55,756 nucleotides of DNA from IMG/VR virus record IMGVR_UViG_3300037882_000695, positions 1 to 55,756 of that record, one strand, 5' to 3'. The position numbers and the translations under genes are program-made. Within the stretch, counting starts at the first letter, position 1. Each line of letters starts with the position of its first letter. The stretch comes from a virus. The notes beneath the pieces are model-generated. The model worked only from the letters and a program-made list of their open reading frames with translations. It searched no databases and was not told the origin of the DNA. Positions 6,850 through 14,537 of this stretch are shown here, piece by piece.

Positions 6850-8771
6850 TTCACCGTTCCTGAGCCATGTTGACCGACAGGAATTGCGTACACCTGATGA
6901 TATTTCATGGTTTCGCGGACATGCTCGTATCCGATCCATCCACAGCCGCGAACTCCGTGCTGTAGCCCCCAGTTCATAATCACCTTGCCCTGAATATCTC
7001 CCCTGCTGTTCAACCGCGAGTCGGACTGAGCGACCGCATGATTTCCCGGCCCCTGGTCAATTCCGAGAACGTCACCGTTCAACCGCTCAAAGTTCCGGCC
7101 GACCTGAACCGCGATGACGGTAAAAAACGGACCAGCCCACGCGGTAATCAGTTCATCCCACGAATGTATCAACAGCGGAGCGTCGACTTTGAACAACGCG
7201 GCTTCAGTGTCAAATCGTCGCGTGTCGTTGCGATAGATCAGATTCCACGGACAGGACACCAGTGACGGCAAACCATATTCCTGACCGACCTGAAACGCCC
7301 GAAACAGTTCGCTGCCCTGGTCTCTTCCGTTGTTCATCAAACTGTAGGCATATGACCCCGACCGCTTCGTGAGCTTCGTGTTCCCTCCAGCATAGGCAGC
7401 GCGCCACGCTGCATTGGCGAGAGCATAGCCATTACAATTATGAACTCCAACTCCCTCCACGACGTAGCTGTGGTCTTCTTCTACCTCAATATTGTAAACG
7501 ACGCCATTGAATGGTTCTGCCTCGATCTTGTCGACACGACGCCACATGACGGACTCGGTTTTCCTTGCTCGTGACTTCGCATCTGGATTTGACGGCCAAG
7601 CAACGATATACCGCAAATGTCGATGCTTTATTTTGTGCTTCGGATTAATCTTTACCTGAAGAGTCTCCACTGTTGGATTTTTTCCGATGGCATTCGCGAT
7701 GTCGTACATGTTCATTGCCAGTGCATGCGATACCGTCACGCCGCCACATCGCTCCGCCTCCCCTAATCCGTCTCCGGCCTGCCATCCGTTCAGCATCGCC
7801 GTCAAGAAATCGCGTGGTCCGCTTGAGATATCTGGATGCAGGCTTTTTATCGCCGACCCAGACCCGAATAGATTTTCGAATAGATGGCACCATCCACTGC
7901 CATAGACCTTCACGTCGCACGTTCGTTTTTTGCCACGATTCACGCAGACATTTGTCTTTACGCCAAACTCATTCATCCACAAATCACACAACTCTGCCAC
8001 CAGCGTGTCGACTTCATTTTCATTGAATGTGAATGTTATTTTTCCACAGGAAATCGAGCCCTCCGCAAGATACAGCCCGCAAATCCTGCCAAAAGATTCG
8101 TTCAATACAATAAGTTCTGGAACCGGAGTTCGACGAACTTCTGTCTGAGGCTTTCCGGGAAGACCACCGACTTTGCTACTTGCAACGTGAGCGTATGTGC
8201 GGCGCTGGATCGTGTGAGTCGTTTGTTCGAGATACTCCGCTGGAACGATTGATTCAACCAGTTCCGGCATATATCGAGGAATCGCTACCCAATCGTCATT
8301 TCGTAGGTCGATTGCCGCAACATATCCGCGATTTTCCGTGAGAAAAGGATGCTCTGCCGTGCATCGAATATGCCGATTGCCCCAGATGCAAACGCGAATC
8401 ACGTCTCCGCGATGGTCTTTTACCATCGTCCTCATGACTCGTTTTGTGCGACCCTCTGCCGTCAAAACACTATCAAGCAACCTGACATGCTCAATTGGTT
8501 TTTGCGACCCATCAGCCATACGGACGAGAGTTCCAGGTGGGAAGCACGAACCGTGTGACCCCTGATTCTCTTCCCCCTCGCCCGGAAACAGCGTCTCAGC
8601 CTTCCATGTTCGAGCAGCAATCGCGGTTCGGCATTGGTCCAACGTCCACACCGGAAACGCTGACGCAAACGCGACGAGTCCGCTATCGGCTGGCGGTTTC
8701 GACGGCATTGACCCGCAGCGACGGATGACGCCGAATTGGTCCTCGATTTCGTCGGGTTGGTAGTCGCTCAT
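6846..8771 (-). CDS. papain-like (C1A) cysteine protease interrupted by an intein
   Basis: The 641-aa precursor starts at ATG 8771, which overlaps the preceding stop (TGATG). Residues 1-75 and 446-641 form the host protein (271 aa after splicing); residues 76-445 are an intein. The joined exteins read NQGSHGS-CNGYALANA, matching the papain active-site block with Q70 (oxyanion) six residues before the nucleophile C446, exactly as Q19-C25 in papain. The active-site His is H578 (GNHAV) and the Asn is N600 (IMNWG). The intein sits immediately before the catalytic Cys, so unspliced precursor cannot be an active protease. No signal peptide is seen. No muramidase or amidase was recognised elsewhere, and the gene neighbours holin-like proteins, so it may act in lysis; a virion maturation role is the alternative. 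Confidence 0.85.
   Translation of the reverse strand: MSDYQPDEIEDQFGVIRRCGSMPSKPPADSGLVAFASAFPVWTLDQCRTAIAARTWKAETLFPGEGEENQGSHGSCFPPGTLVRMADGSQKPIEHVRLLDSVLTAEGRTKRVMRTMVKDHRGDVIRVCIWGNRHIRCTAEHPFLTENRGYVAAIDLRNDDWVAIPRYMPELVESIVPAEYLEQTTHTIQRRTYAHVASSKVGGLPGKPQTEVRRTPVPELIVLNESFGRICGLYLAEGSISCGKITFTFNENEVDTLVAELCDLWMNEFGVKTNVCVNRGKKRTCDVKVYGSGWCHLFENLFGSGSAIKSLHPDISSGPRDFLTAMLNGWQAGDGLGEAERCGGVTVSHALAMNMYDIANAIGKNPTVETLQVKINPKHKIKHRHLRYIVAWPSNPDAKSRARKTESVMWRRVDKIEAEPFNGVVYNIEVEEDHSYVVEGVGVHNCNGYALANAAWRAAYAGGNTKLTKRSGSYAYSLMNNGRDQGSELFRAFQVGQEYGLPSLVSCPWNLIYRNDTRRFDTEAALFKVDAPLLIHSWDELITAWAGPFFTVIAVQVGRNFERLNGDVLGIDQGPGNHAVAQSDSRLNSRGDIQGKVIMNWGLQHGVRGCGWIGYEHVRETMKYHQVYAIPVGQHGSGTVK
7437..8546 (-). 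mobile_element. intein with LAGLIDADG homing endonuclease
   Basis: Encodes residues 76-445 of the protease precursor (370 aa). Block A: CFPPGTLVRMADGSQKPI, beginning with the nucleophile Cys. Block B: TAEHPF with the conserved Thr and His. Two LAGLIDADG helices: GLYLAEGS (about 232-239) and LNGWQAGDG (about 327-335), both keeping an acidic residue, so the homing endonuclease is probably active. Blocks F/G: NGVVYNIEVEEDHSYVVEG and VGVHN, followed by Cys as the +1 residue. All residues needed for class 1 splicing are present. Confidence 0.93.
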
Positions 8772-9190
8772 CAAAGTACCTCGGCGAGATAGAACACGAT
8801 TCCTTGGCAGTACGGTTCACCATCCTCAAGAATCGTAAACGTCGAATGAGGAATGCCAGTTTCATATTCCCACGTCGCTACAGAGTCCTTTCGATCCCAG
8901 TAAATGCGAATCAACTGAGCTTTGTTGAGCAGGTCCTTGAACCCGCAATACTCGCACTCACAATCGCGGTGATTTGGAAGTAACTTACCATTGACGATTG
9001 GAATCGTCCCGCCGCCGTAGCAGCCCCATTCGTCTTCAATTGCCCCTCGAAACTCGCAGAGGTCATCTGAGGCACCATACACGACTACTAGCCCATTTTC
9101 TTTTGCTAGCTTTTCTTCGGCGCGGTCCAGTTCATCACCAATTTCGCGACCGTCAAGAAGCTTCGCGAACTGTTCTCGTGTCATCGCCAT
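8771..9190 (-). CDS. conserved phage protein of unknown function
   Basis: A 139-aa protein beginning MAMTREQFAKLLDGREIGDE. It has a CECEYCGF cysteine cluster in the middle (about residues 75-83) and a conserved-looking C-terminal half (WEYETGIPHSTFTILEDGEPYCQGIVF). Proteins of this design are common in phage genomes and have no assigned role that I know of. The Cys cluster could bind a metal. Its stop overlaps the start of the protease gene, so the two are co-translated. Confidence 0.7.
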   Translation of the reverse strand: MAMTREQFAKLLDGREIGDELDRAEEKLAKENGLVVVYGASDDLCEFRGAIEDEWGCYGGGTIPIVNGKLLPNHRDCECEYCGFKDLLNKAQLIRIYWDRKDSVATWEYETGIPHSTFTILEDGEPYCQGIVFYLAEVL

Positions 9191-9958
9191 CTATCTTCCC
9201 CCCGCTTTCGCAATCACCGCATCAACCGCCTGAACACTCTTCGGCAACGCCACCACGTCCAGCAAGAAACGACCCTTGTCAACCAGCACGATTGCAGGAG
9301 GTGGAATGCCTTTCGCCCGCATCTGTTCGAGCGTCCACTTGCCGAGTTCGTCCGCTGTCGTTGGCAGATACGTGTACGTGGTTACGCCTGATGCGCGTAG
9401 TTTTGTCCAGTAGCCAAGATCGGCGATGACTGACGATTGCTCGGGAGTGACTGTTGACGGTTCCCACACGAGATAGACGCCACCGACCTTGTGCGTCGAG
9501 ATCGGTTTATCGTCAGGCTCAACAGGATCGACAGGCTTCGGTGGTGGACGCGGCCCATTCCCGCACTGCACGATGATCGTCGTCAGATCGCTACCGGTTT
9601 CCGTAACGTGAGCCACAAACAATTTCGCACCGTTCCGTAGCGTGCAAATTAACTGTGTCGGCAATTCCGTCACGTCATAGTCATCGTCCGGCGCGGATGT
9701 CTTGAACGACCATTTACCGGCAGCACTGGCGACGATGCGAAACTGCCGACCGTCCTTCACCTCGGTCAGTGCCACGCCCCTGGAATCGAGCAATTGCAGC
9801 CCGTCACCTGGTGGAATCGGCGTGAGTTTGTCCGGTTCGTCTTTCGGTAGCAGTCGTTCGAGTTTCGACAGCCGCGCGCCGATGTCCGTGACGGCTTTCG
9901 TTAGCGAGTCAACGTCGAGTTGCGCGAACAGGATTAGGATCAATGCGAATGGGTTCAC
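9191..9958 (-). CDS. exported or membrane-anchored protein, thioredoxin-like C-terminus suspected
   Basis: A 255-aa protein. The GTG at 9958 is chosen because AAGGA lies 8 bases upstream and the hydrophobic NPFALILILFA segment then forms a proper N-terminal signal or anchor. A coiled coil follows (LTKAVTDIGARLSKLERLL), then a beta domain, a Pro-rich linker (RPPPKPVDPVEP), and a C-terminal ~95-residue alpha/beta domain whose order of strands and helices recalls thioredoxin folds but lacks the CxxC. It sits upstream of the protease cluster. The function is unknown; a periplasmic or envelope role is inferred. Confidence 0.55.
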   Translation of the reverse strand: MNPFALILILFAQLDVDSLTKAVTDIGARLSKLERLLPKDEPDKLTPIPPGDGLQLLDSRGVALTEVKDGRQFRIVASAAGKWSFKTSAPDDDYDVTELPTQLICTLRNGAKLFVAHVTETGSDLTTIIVQCGNGPRPPPKPVDPVEPDDKPISTHKVGGVYLVWEPSTVTPEQSSVIADLGYWTKLRASGVTTYTYLPTTADELGKWTLEQMRAKGIPPPAIVLVDKGRFLLDVVALPKSVQAVDAVIAKAGGR

Positions 9959-9960
9959 GG

Positions 9961-10242
9961 TTATTCCTTGTGGCAGCATGAATAGCAAACCGAACCGATG
10001 TGCATCGTGGGCTTTCCGCACCGTTCGCACAGCACACACATGTCAGAACCAGATTTTTTCTTTGAATCCGCTTGCCGTGGCTTGCCCCCGAAATGCACAC
10101 CGATCGCGAATTTGTTCGTCAGAAACAGCATCCACATCGTGTACCAGTTGTCGGCGTCAATGTAAAAACGAACCATTCCAAGACCGAACCATGTCCAGCC
10201 AATCCAGACTGAACGATCTACACGCATCACGGAACTACTCAC
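9961..10242 (-). CDS. small membrane-associated protein with C-terminal zinc ribbon
   Basis: A 93-aa protein. GTG at 10242 has GGAGG 9 bases upstream, which makes it a better start than the ATG codons around it. A Trp/Phe-rich hydrophobic part (WIGWTWFGLGMVRF, WYTMWMLFL) is followed by a basic linker and CVLCERCGKP with YSCC, a likely zinc ribbon. No family is recognised. It precedes the exported protein at 9191 with almost no gap, so the two are coupled. Confidence 0.55.
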   Translation of the reverse strand: MSSSVMRVDRSVWIGWTWFGLGMVRFYIDADNWYTMWMLFLTNKFAIGVHFGGKPRQADSKKKSGSDMCVLCERCGKPTMHIGSVCYSCCHKE

Positions 10243-10264
10243 TCGAAATCCCTCCGATACTGCG

Positions 10265-10474
10265 TCATTTCGACGGACCAAACATCATCATTGCATTTAT
10301 TCCATCAACATGAAGAACGGTCGGCTTCAGGTCAACGCTTTCGCCACCAGCTATCGACAACAGAATGCAGGCGAGCTGCTTCACCGCTTCATCAACGCCA
10401 GCCTTTTCCGAAAAATTTGTTGCCGCCACGATCAACGCCAATCTGGCATGCGCAACGTCAGCATCGTCAGACAT
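10265..10474 (-). CDS. hypothetical protein
   Basis: A 69-aa protein starting MSDDADVAHARL; GAGGAG lies 8 bases before the ATG, inside the end of the preceding gene. It is helical in the first half (AVKQLACILLSIAGG). No domain is recognised. It belongs to a run of short genes between 9.9 and 11.3 kb that overlap or nearly touch. Confidence 0.55.
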   Translation of the reverse strand: MSDDADVAHARLALIVAATNFSEKAGVDEAVKQLACILLSIAGGESVDLKPTVLHVDGINAMMMFGPSK

Positions 10475-10478
10475 TGAA

Positions 10479-10700
10479 TCACTCCTCAACGCCCCAGTCG
10501 TACGATTCGTCTTTCAGTGCCGCAATCAATCTTTCAGTCCATTCAATTGCCTGATCGTGAGTCGCGTCGCAGTCAGGGCAGAGTGCATCCCAAAATCCCT
10601 GAAGATATCCGTCGTTCGCTTCGGTTTTCGCTTCGGACAACTTCCGCTCCAAAAATGCAATTTTGCTGTCGCCTACTGCCATCAAATCACTCAAATCCAT
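10479..10700 (-). CDS. hypothetical protein with a Cys pair
   Basis: A 73-aa acidic helical protein with one CPDC motif in its middle and a coiled-coil-like first half (KIAFLERKLSEAKTEAND). The motif pair may bind zinc as a dimer. Its start overlaps the end of the small ORF upstream and its end overlaps the ribosome-binding site of the next gene. Unknown function. Confidence 0.55.
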   Translation of the reverse strand: MDLSDLMAVGDSKIAFLERKLSEAKTEANDGYLQGFWDALCPDCDATHDQAIEWTERLIAALKDESYDWGVEE

Positions 10701-10743
10701 TTCTGTACTGCGTCATCGAATGCCACTCGGTCAGCGTGTCCAT
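10687..10743 (-). CDS. possible 18-aa peptide
   Basis: ATG at 10743 to TGA at 10687 encodes an 18-residue peptide (starts MDTLTEWHSM). It fills the space between the 26-aa membrane peptide and the 73-aa gene, overlapping both. The only support is tight tiling and plausible residue content, so it may also be just leader sequence for the next gene. Confidence 0.3.
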   Translation of the reverse strand: MDTLTEWHSMTQYRNGFE

Positions 10744-10811
10744 CGCCACAGGATCAACCAGATGAACGCCTCTACGAAACAGATCGCTTCGACAACCAGC
10801 AGAACATCCAT
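10731..10811 (-). CDS. 26-aa membrane peptide
   Basis: The ATG at 10811 overlaps the stop of the upstream 50-aa gene (TGATG). The peptide is almost entirely one membrane span (VEAICFVEAFIWLILWRW) ending in positively charged residues. Phage membrane miniproteins of this kind often modulate host membrane enzymes or lysis, but no specific function can be assigned. Confidence 0.5.
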   Translation of the reverse strand: MDVLLVVEAICFVEAFIWLILWRWTR

Positions 10812-10963
10812 CACTCACCCCTCCACAACTCACGCACAACATCCCACGATTTCTTATCGCAGTCCGCCCCAAGGGAATCGCGGCGATACGCATCCTCGAC
10901 AACGCGCTGAACATACCCGCGAACATTACCAGACAGCGCCGCCCACGAAACTTCATCACTCAC
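10811..10963 (-). CDS. small hypothetical protein (50 aa, GTG start)
   Basis: GTG at 10963 overlaps the end of the upstream gene; the frame encodes 50 residues (MSDEVSWAALSGNVRGYV...). The sequence is amphipathic and helical with balanced charge, much more protein-like than the competing frame at 10687-10959. The TGA overlaps the ATG of the next membrane peptide, giving coupling on both sides. Function unknown. Confidence 0.6.
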   Translation of the reverse strand: MSDEVSWAALSGNVRGYVQRVVEDAYRRDSLGADCDKKSWDVVRELWRGE

Positions 10964-11312
10964 TCCCACTCACCATTACCGCCCCAAGACTCGCTCCGTG
11001 CGATTTGCCTTCCTCGAACATCTTGCGAGCGATGATGCCAGCCTCGGTATCATTCAAAGCATCTTGGCCATCGATCCCCTCACGCTGAATTGCATTGGCC
11101 AACCTGCGAACTGCTGCCGGGCGTGGCGTGCCGTCGCGTTTCGTATGTGCCGCAATCCACTGCTCAGGAGTCTGGCCGCCGTCGAGACAGCCGAACAGTT
11201 GCGGAATGATTTTTATCAGCAGTCCGATTATCAGATCCTCGCCGATTCCAGTTGGACCGCTTGCCGCTGCTGCGATACGTTGGATTGATTCGTCGCGGGT
11301 TGTGTTTGGCAT
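10956..11312 (-). CDS. hypothetical protein
   Basis: A 118-aa protein with a hydrophobic helical segment (EDLIIGLLIKIIPQLFGCL) and a basic, helical C-terminal half (RPAAVRRLANAIQRE, AGIIARKMFEEGK). No known domain. It follows a 256-bp stretch (11313-11568) in which I see no convincing gene, only a possible 19-codon ORF on the minus strand, so a promoter for the 11.3-9 kb group could be located there. Confidence 0.55.
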   Translation of the reverse strand: MPNTTRDESIQRIAAAASGPTGIGEDLIIGLLIKIIPQLFGCLDGGQTPEQWIAAHTKRDGTPRPAAVRRLANAIQREGIDGQDALNDTEAGIIARKMFEEGKSHGASLGAVMVSGSE

Positions 11313-11568
11313 ATGCGACCGTCTCGTTAGCGCGGGATTGATGTTTGAAAGGAGGCACGCCGCAATACTTCAGCACTCTTGCGAGCATTGGACGTAATGC
11401 GGACATGCCACATAGCGGATTGGCTTCATGCCTGATCCGCCGTCGAAATCGCTTTATCGCCGTTATTGCTGTTTTTGTGATCTTTCGTGCAAGGGCAGGT
11501 CACGATTCAGCGTGGTTCGATTGCGACAGTCCAACCATACCCGCTCGATCCCAAACGTCGAGATTGGC

Positions 11569-11898
11569 TCAGCGACATTCTGATTGTTCGGTGTGGATTG
11601 GCGGCATAGATGGTTTTGATAAACGCGATGTCATCCAATCTGACGGCGGAAATCTATCACCGGGAATCCAATCCGGCGTCTTCAAGTCACAAAAACGCCA
11701 TTCGTGTAAATCTGGCCAATCCTTCAACACTGCGTCCTCTGCTGCGCTTTCGGATTCCGCGTCGACAACTGCGACTAGCGTGTGGTGGCTGTGCGATGAT
11801 CCAGAGCACCACCACCCGCAAATAGCATCATTCGGGGGAAACGTAAGCGGCCTGTAATCGCTGCCCAGTTGATACCAGCTAACCAAAAAACGAGACAT
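11569..11898 (-). CDS. hypothetical protein
   Basis: A 109-aa protein starting MSRFLVSWYQLGSDYRPL. The ATG at 11898 has GGAGGGGG upstream, which favours it over an in-frame start 18 codons earlier. The layout (SRFLVSWYQ strand, HHTLVAVVDAESESAAEDAV) is typical of small alpha/beta phage proteins. The sequence contains a CGWWC pair. No function is known to me. Confidence 0.55.
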   Translation of the reverse strand: MSRFLVSWYQLGSDYRPLTFPPNDAICGWWCSGSSHSHHTLVAVVDAESESAAEDAVLKDWPDLHEWRFCDLKTPDWIPGDRFPPSDWMTSRLSKPSMPPIHTEQSECR

Positions 11899-11936
11899 AC
11901 TTACCCCCTCCAAAAAAGAACCGGATTCGATTGAAC

Positions 11937-12782
11937 TTAGTAATTCATCCACACACGCTCGATTTTCCGCTCTTTCTCCTTTTTGCTGCTGGCGTTGTTC
12001 GGCAGATCGAAGTCGACGTATCGCCAGTTGTAGATCCTCGCCATGTTGTCGTACATTGGTGAAGGATACCCCGACAACATGAATTTGCCTTCGATTCCTG
12101 TCAGCACATCCAGCAGCGACTGATGATCCTCTCGTGTCATCTCGTGCTGGTAATCACTGGTCGTCACCCTGGTCTCATGCAGGTACGGAGGGTCAAGGTA
12201 AAAGAAACTGTTTACCCCGTCCTGCTGCTTGATGACTTCGAGCGCCGGCCGATTCAGAATCACAACTCGTTTCAATCTGGCGTGAACTTCCGGCAGACCT
12301 TCAATCGCCGTCAGCCACGATGAAACCTGCTCGTTCATTCCGCGCCGAGTTCTGTTGCGTGACAGCGTGGCGAAGTCTTTCATGAGACCTTGACGAGATT
12401 GGCGGGCGCGAACAAAAAACGCCCATGCTCTCCACACCGGTGGAGATTCTGTTCTGTCGTCCGCAGACAACTTGAATTGCACCTCGGAAAACGGTGTCGC
12501 CTCAACGATCCGTTGGAACGCCGCGAATGTCGATTCATTTTTCAAGACGTGCCAGAAGTTCGACAATTCCCCGTGGATGTCGTTCGCCACCTCCGACACG
12601 CCTTCGCCAGATTTTGACAGTAGAACCGAACCGCCGCCGAAATACGGCTCGACGTAGTGGACGTGCGGCGGAAACAGTTCGATCAGCTTTGGGGCGAGGT
12701 AGTGCTTGCCGCCATTACTGTGCCACTTCAAAGGTTGTGATAACTTTGAAGCGGCGATACTCCTTTCATTGGTGGAGTTCAT
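11937..12782 (-). CDS. dam: DNA adenine methylase, D12 class
   Basis: A 281-aa orphan N6-adenine methyltransferase. The AdoMet-binding motif I is VEPYFGGGSV and the catalytic motif IV is DPPY (YLDPPY), in the order of the Dam/D12 family; length matches Dam. The ATG at 12782 follows AAAGG. No cognate endonuclease is present, so a role in protecting phage DNA from host restriction or in regulating replication is likely. Together with the cytosine methyltransferase at 36.7 kb, the phage can carry two base modifications. The target site cannot be read from the sequence. Confidence 0.88.
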   Translation of the reverse strand: MNSTNERSIAASKLSQPLKWHSNGGKHYLAPKLIELFPPHVHYVEPYFGGGSVLLSKSGEGVSEVANDIHGELSNFWHVLKNESTFAAFQRIVEATPFSEVQFKLSADDRTESPPVWRAWAFFVRARQSRQGLMKDFATLSRNRTRRGMNEQVSSWLTAIEGLPEVHARLKRVVILNRPALEVIKQQDGVNSFFYLDPPYLHETRVTTSDYQHEMTREDHQSLLDVLTGIEGKFMLSGYPSPMYDNMARIYNWRYVDFDLPNNASSKKEKERKIERVWMNY

Positions 12783-12823
12783 CGAGAACCTTTCTTGCAA
12801 ATTTGGTGAATACGACTGCCTGT

Positions 12824-13117
12824 CTACGCACAGTGAATTGCCAGCGCCGCCTGAATCGCCATTCGTTCGTGGATGTTTTTCGTCGCACCCAGTCGTTTCA
12901 ACAGAGCCTGCGTTGACTCATTCAGATCGACGTGGAACGACTCGCCGTTTTGGTCGGTGATGTTGACCAATCGACACACTCGCTCTCGGCACTGCTCAAG
13001 AGCAATCTGAAAGATGCCCTCAAACACCTTGATATGTGCATCCGTCACATGGTCCGGGATGCTCAGTAAAAACTTCCATCTTGAGTTACCGTGGATGTAT
13101 TCCCAATTGTCTGCCAT
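12824..13117 (-). CDS. hypothetical protein
   Basis: A 97-aa protein, largely alpha-helical, with FLLSIPDHVTDAHIKVFEGIF near the front and a basic/helical tail. The sequence is well balanced in charge and ends 41 bp before the Dam start. No domain is recognised. Confidence 0.6.
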   Translation of the reverse strand: MADNWEYIHGNSRWKFLLSIPDHVTDAHIKVFEGIFQIALEQCRERVCRLVNITDQNGESFHVDLNESTQALLKRLGATKNIHERMAIQAALAIHCA

Positions 13118-13127
13118 ACCTCACTCC

Positions 13128-13370
13128 TCACTTCGCCGGAACTTCGAACAACTCCAACTGCACCTCATGGGACACGCTCGCAACAACTTCCGCGTGCCCG
13201 CATTGAATCACCCTCACGACAACCTCGCGTGTCTCGAATACCGCGCCACACAGGTCGCATTGACGCTCCCTGCCCATCCTGGATGCGTACGGCGCTGGCG
13301 TTGTTTCTGTGGTGAAAACGTGGCCGACAGTTTCGCATTCAGGACATCTAAACTTTGACGGTTGCGGCAT
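13128..13370 (-). CDS. zinc-ribbon protein, NrdR-like N-terminal pattern
   Basis: An 80-aa protein with CPEC near the start and CDLC about 30 residues later, separated by an Arg-containing linker (ASRMGRERQCDLCGAVFETREVV). This pattern resembles the zinc ribbon of NrdR-type regulators, but the ATP-cone domain is missing, so it is not NrdR itself. Probably a small nucleic-acid-binding protein of the middle operon. Confidence 0.6.
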   Translation of the reverse strand: MPQPSKFRCPECETVGHVFTTETTPAPYASRMGRERQCDLCGAVFETREVVVRVIQCGHAEVVASVSHEVQLELFEVPAK

Positions 13371-13373
13371 TGT

Positions 13374-13613
13374 TCAGCCTCCGTGTCCGTGGTGACGCTT
13401 CCAGTGAAGCCCAATCACCTCGAATGCGTGTGGCCATACTTGACGCATCCACGATACCAACGTCGCGTCCGATGGTTCGGCGGTGAAAACGTCGCCGTCA
13501 GTGATCTGGTTGCAGTAGCGATTGTTGAGGCCGCATGGTTCGTGGAAGTGATGACTGCGAGGCTTGCCGCAATTCCCGCAGATCGGGTCGCTGTCGTGGT
13601 TTTGTGTAGTCAT
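13374..13613 (-). CDS. Cys/His-rich small protein
   Basis: A 79-aa protein with CGNCG, HHFHEPCG and a further Cys, forming a likely zinc-binding N-terminal half, and a His-rich C-terminus (HWKRHHGHGG). The ATG overlaps the end of the next upstream gene by 4 bp. A nucleic-acid-binding role is plausible but unproven. Confidence 0.55.
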   Translation of the reverse strand: MTTQNHDSDPICGNCGKPRSHHFHEPCGLNNRYCNQITDGDVFTAEPSDATLVSWMRQVWPHAFEVIGLHWKRHHGHGG

Positions 13614-14041
13614 TGGCTCGCTTTCCTGAAGTCTTTAATCACGGCTCCGTCATCATCGAGATATGCGATTTCCCATGTTGGATGGCAGTTCAGAACTTGC
13701 CCCGCCCATTTGGTTTCATCGTCGAACAGGACATTCCAGTTTGCACTTTCGTTGTGGCTGACAATCACGCCACCGACTCCATCGACAATGACACGCATTC
13801 CCGCCCGGACAAACGGCACTCCCCGGTATTGCGCAGTTCGCCGGATATCGTCCGTCGTGACGGGTTCGCCGATGCAGCGAGACCGAATCGCGGTGAATGG
13901 AAACCTCGCATCAAGCCGATGGTAAAACTCGGACCTTGCGGAACCAGACGACCTCGCGTGAATCGTCGTTTCGTGGTCGCTTCCAGCGATTCGACAGGCA
14001 TACGCTCGCAGTGGTTTTTGTAGTTTCGTCGCTGTGGACAT
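13610..14041 (-). CDS. hypothetical protein
   Basis: A 143-aa protein. The N-terminal half (AYACRIAGSDHETTIHARSS) looks like a small alpha/beta domain that phages often carry in early operons; the C-terminal half has SH3-like strands (VRAGMRVIVDGVGGVIVS, NWNVLFDDE). Start and stop overlap or touch neighbours. Function unknown. Confidence 0.55.
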   Translation of the reverse strand: MSTATKLQKPLRAYACRIAGSDHETTIHARSSGSARSEFYHRLDARFPFTAIRSRCIGEPVTTDDIRRTAQYRGVPFVRAGMRVIVDGVGGVIVSHNESANWNVLFDDETKWAGQVLNCHPTWEIAYLDDDGAVIKDFRKASQ

Positions 14042-14042
14042 A

Positions 14043-14432
14043 TCACCCCTCCCATCCGTAAATGAACCCGGTAAACTCCGGTTGTTTGTCGCTCGTCAGG
14101 TAATCGACCATCGCCCACGTTCCGCAGAATCCATCGGCGACTGCCATCTTTTCAACGACGTTGGCAAGTTGCTTTTCGTCGTCAATGAACACACCTCGCG
14201 TCTGGCGATTGACGCGAATCCTCCTCGCGCTCGTCACCGTGACCTTGCGAAGATCCTCAACAGTCGACCCGCTGCCGTACGGCTTACCAATCCATTTTCG
14301 CAGCACGATCGTATCGCCGACTTTTGGGTCACGCTTGTCTTTTCGCGGCGCTCGAATCGTCGTGGTTTTAGTGCCGTCGATGATCTTCGCTGCGTGACAT
14401 GGCATGCAGAACAGGTAGTGGTCACGGGTCAT
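14043..14432 (-). CDS. ASCH-domain-like protein
   Basis: A 129-aa protein with the ASCH/PUA-like pattern: LFCMPCHAAKIIDGTKTTTI at the front, then KVGDTIVLRKW, and a strand VTVTSARRI. ASCH domains bind RNA or nucleotides and are found in phage and toxin loci. The start overlaps the TGA of a 31-aa basic peptide gene (ATGA). The binding partner is unknown. Confidence 0.6.
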   Translation of the reverse strand: MTRDHYLFCMPCHAAKIIDGTKTTTIRAPRKDKRDPKVGDTIVLRKWIGKPYGSGSTVEDLRKVTVTSARRIRVNRQTRGVFIDDEKQLANVVEKMAVADGFCGTWAMVDYLTSDKQPEFTGFIYGWEG

Positions 14433-14524
14433 GTTGCCTCCTTTCGAATTCTCGCCAGATACCGCTTAACACGCCTCAGTTTTTTTCTGACCATCTTTCG
14501 ACGGCGGGATGATAGACTGGTCAC
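14429..14524 (-). CDS. 31-aa very basic peptide
   Basis: GTG at 14524, preceded by AAGGCGG, encodes a 31-residue peptide with 15 Arg/Lys residues (RRRKMVRKKLRRVKRYLARI). The TGA overlaps the ATG of the ASCH gene. Such Arg-rich peptides usually bind nucleic acid or act as leader peptides; either is possible here. Confidence 0.5.
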   Translation of the reverse strand: MTSLSSRRRKMVRKKLRRVKRYLARIRKEAT

Positions 14525-14537
14525 CTTGCACCGCCTT

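Noticed and set aside
10687-10959. Minus-strand ORF of 90 codons
   Set aside because: Two smaller coupled frames (50 aa and 26 aa) in the same stretch have better residue patterns; only its last 18 codons might be used.
11345-11857. Plus-strand ORF of 170 codons with GGAGG near its start
   Set aside because: The GGAGG is inside the ORF, not before it; the minus-strand gene at 11569-11898 has a proper start and looks coding.
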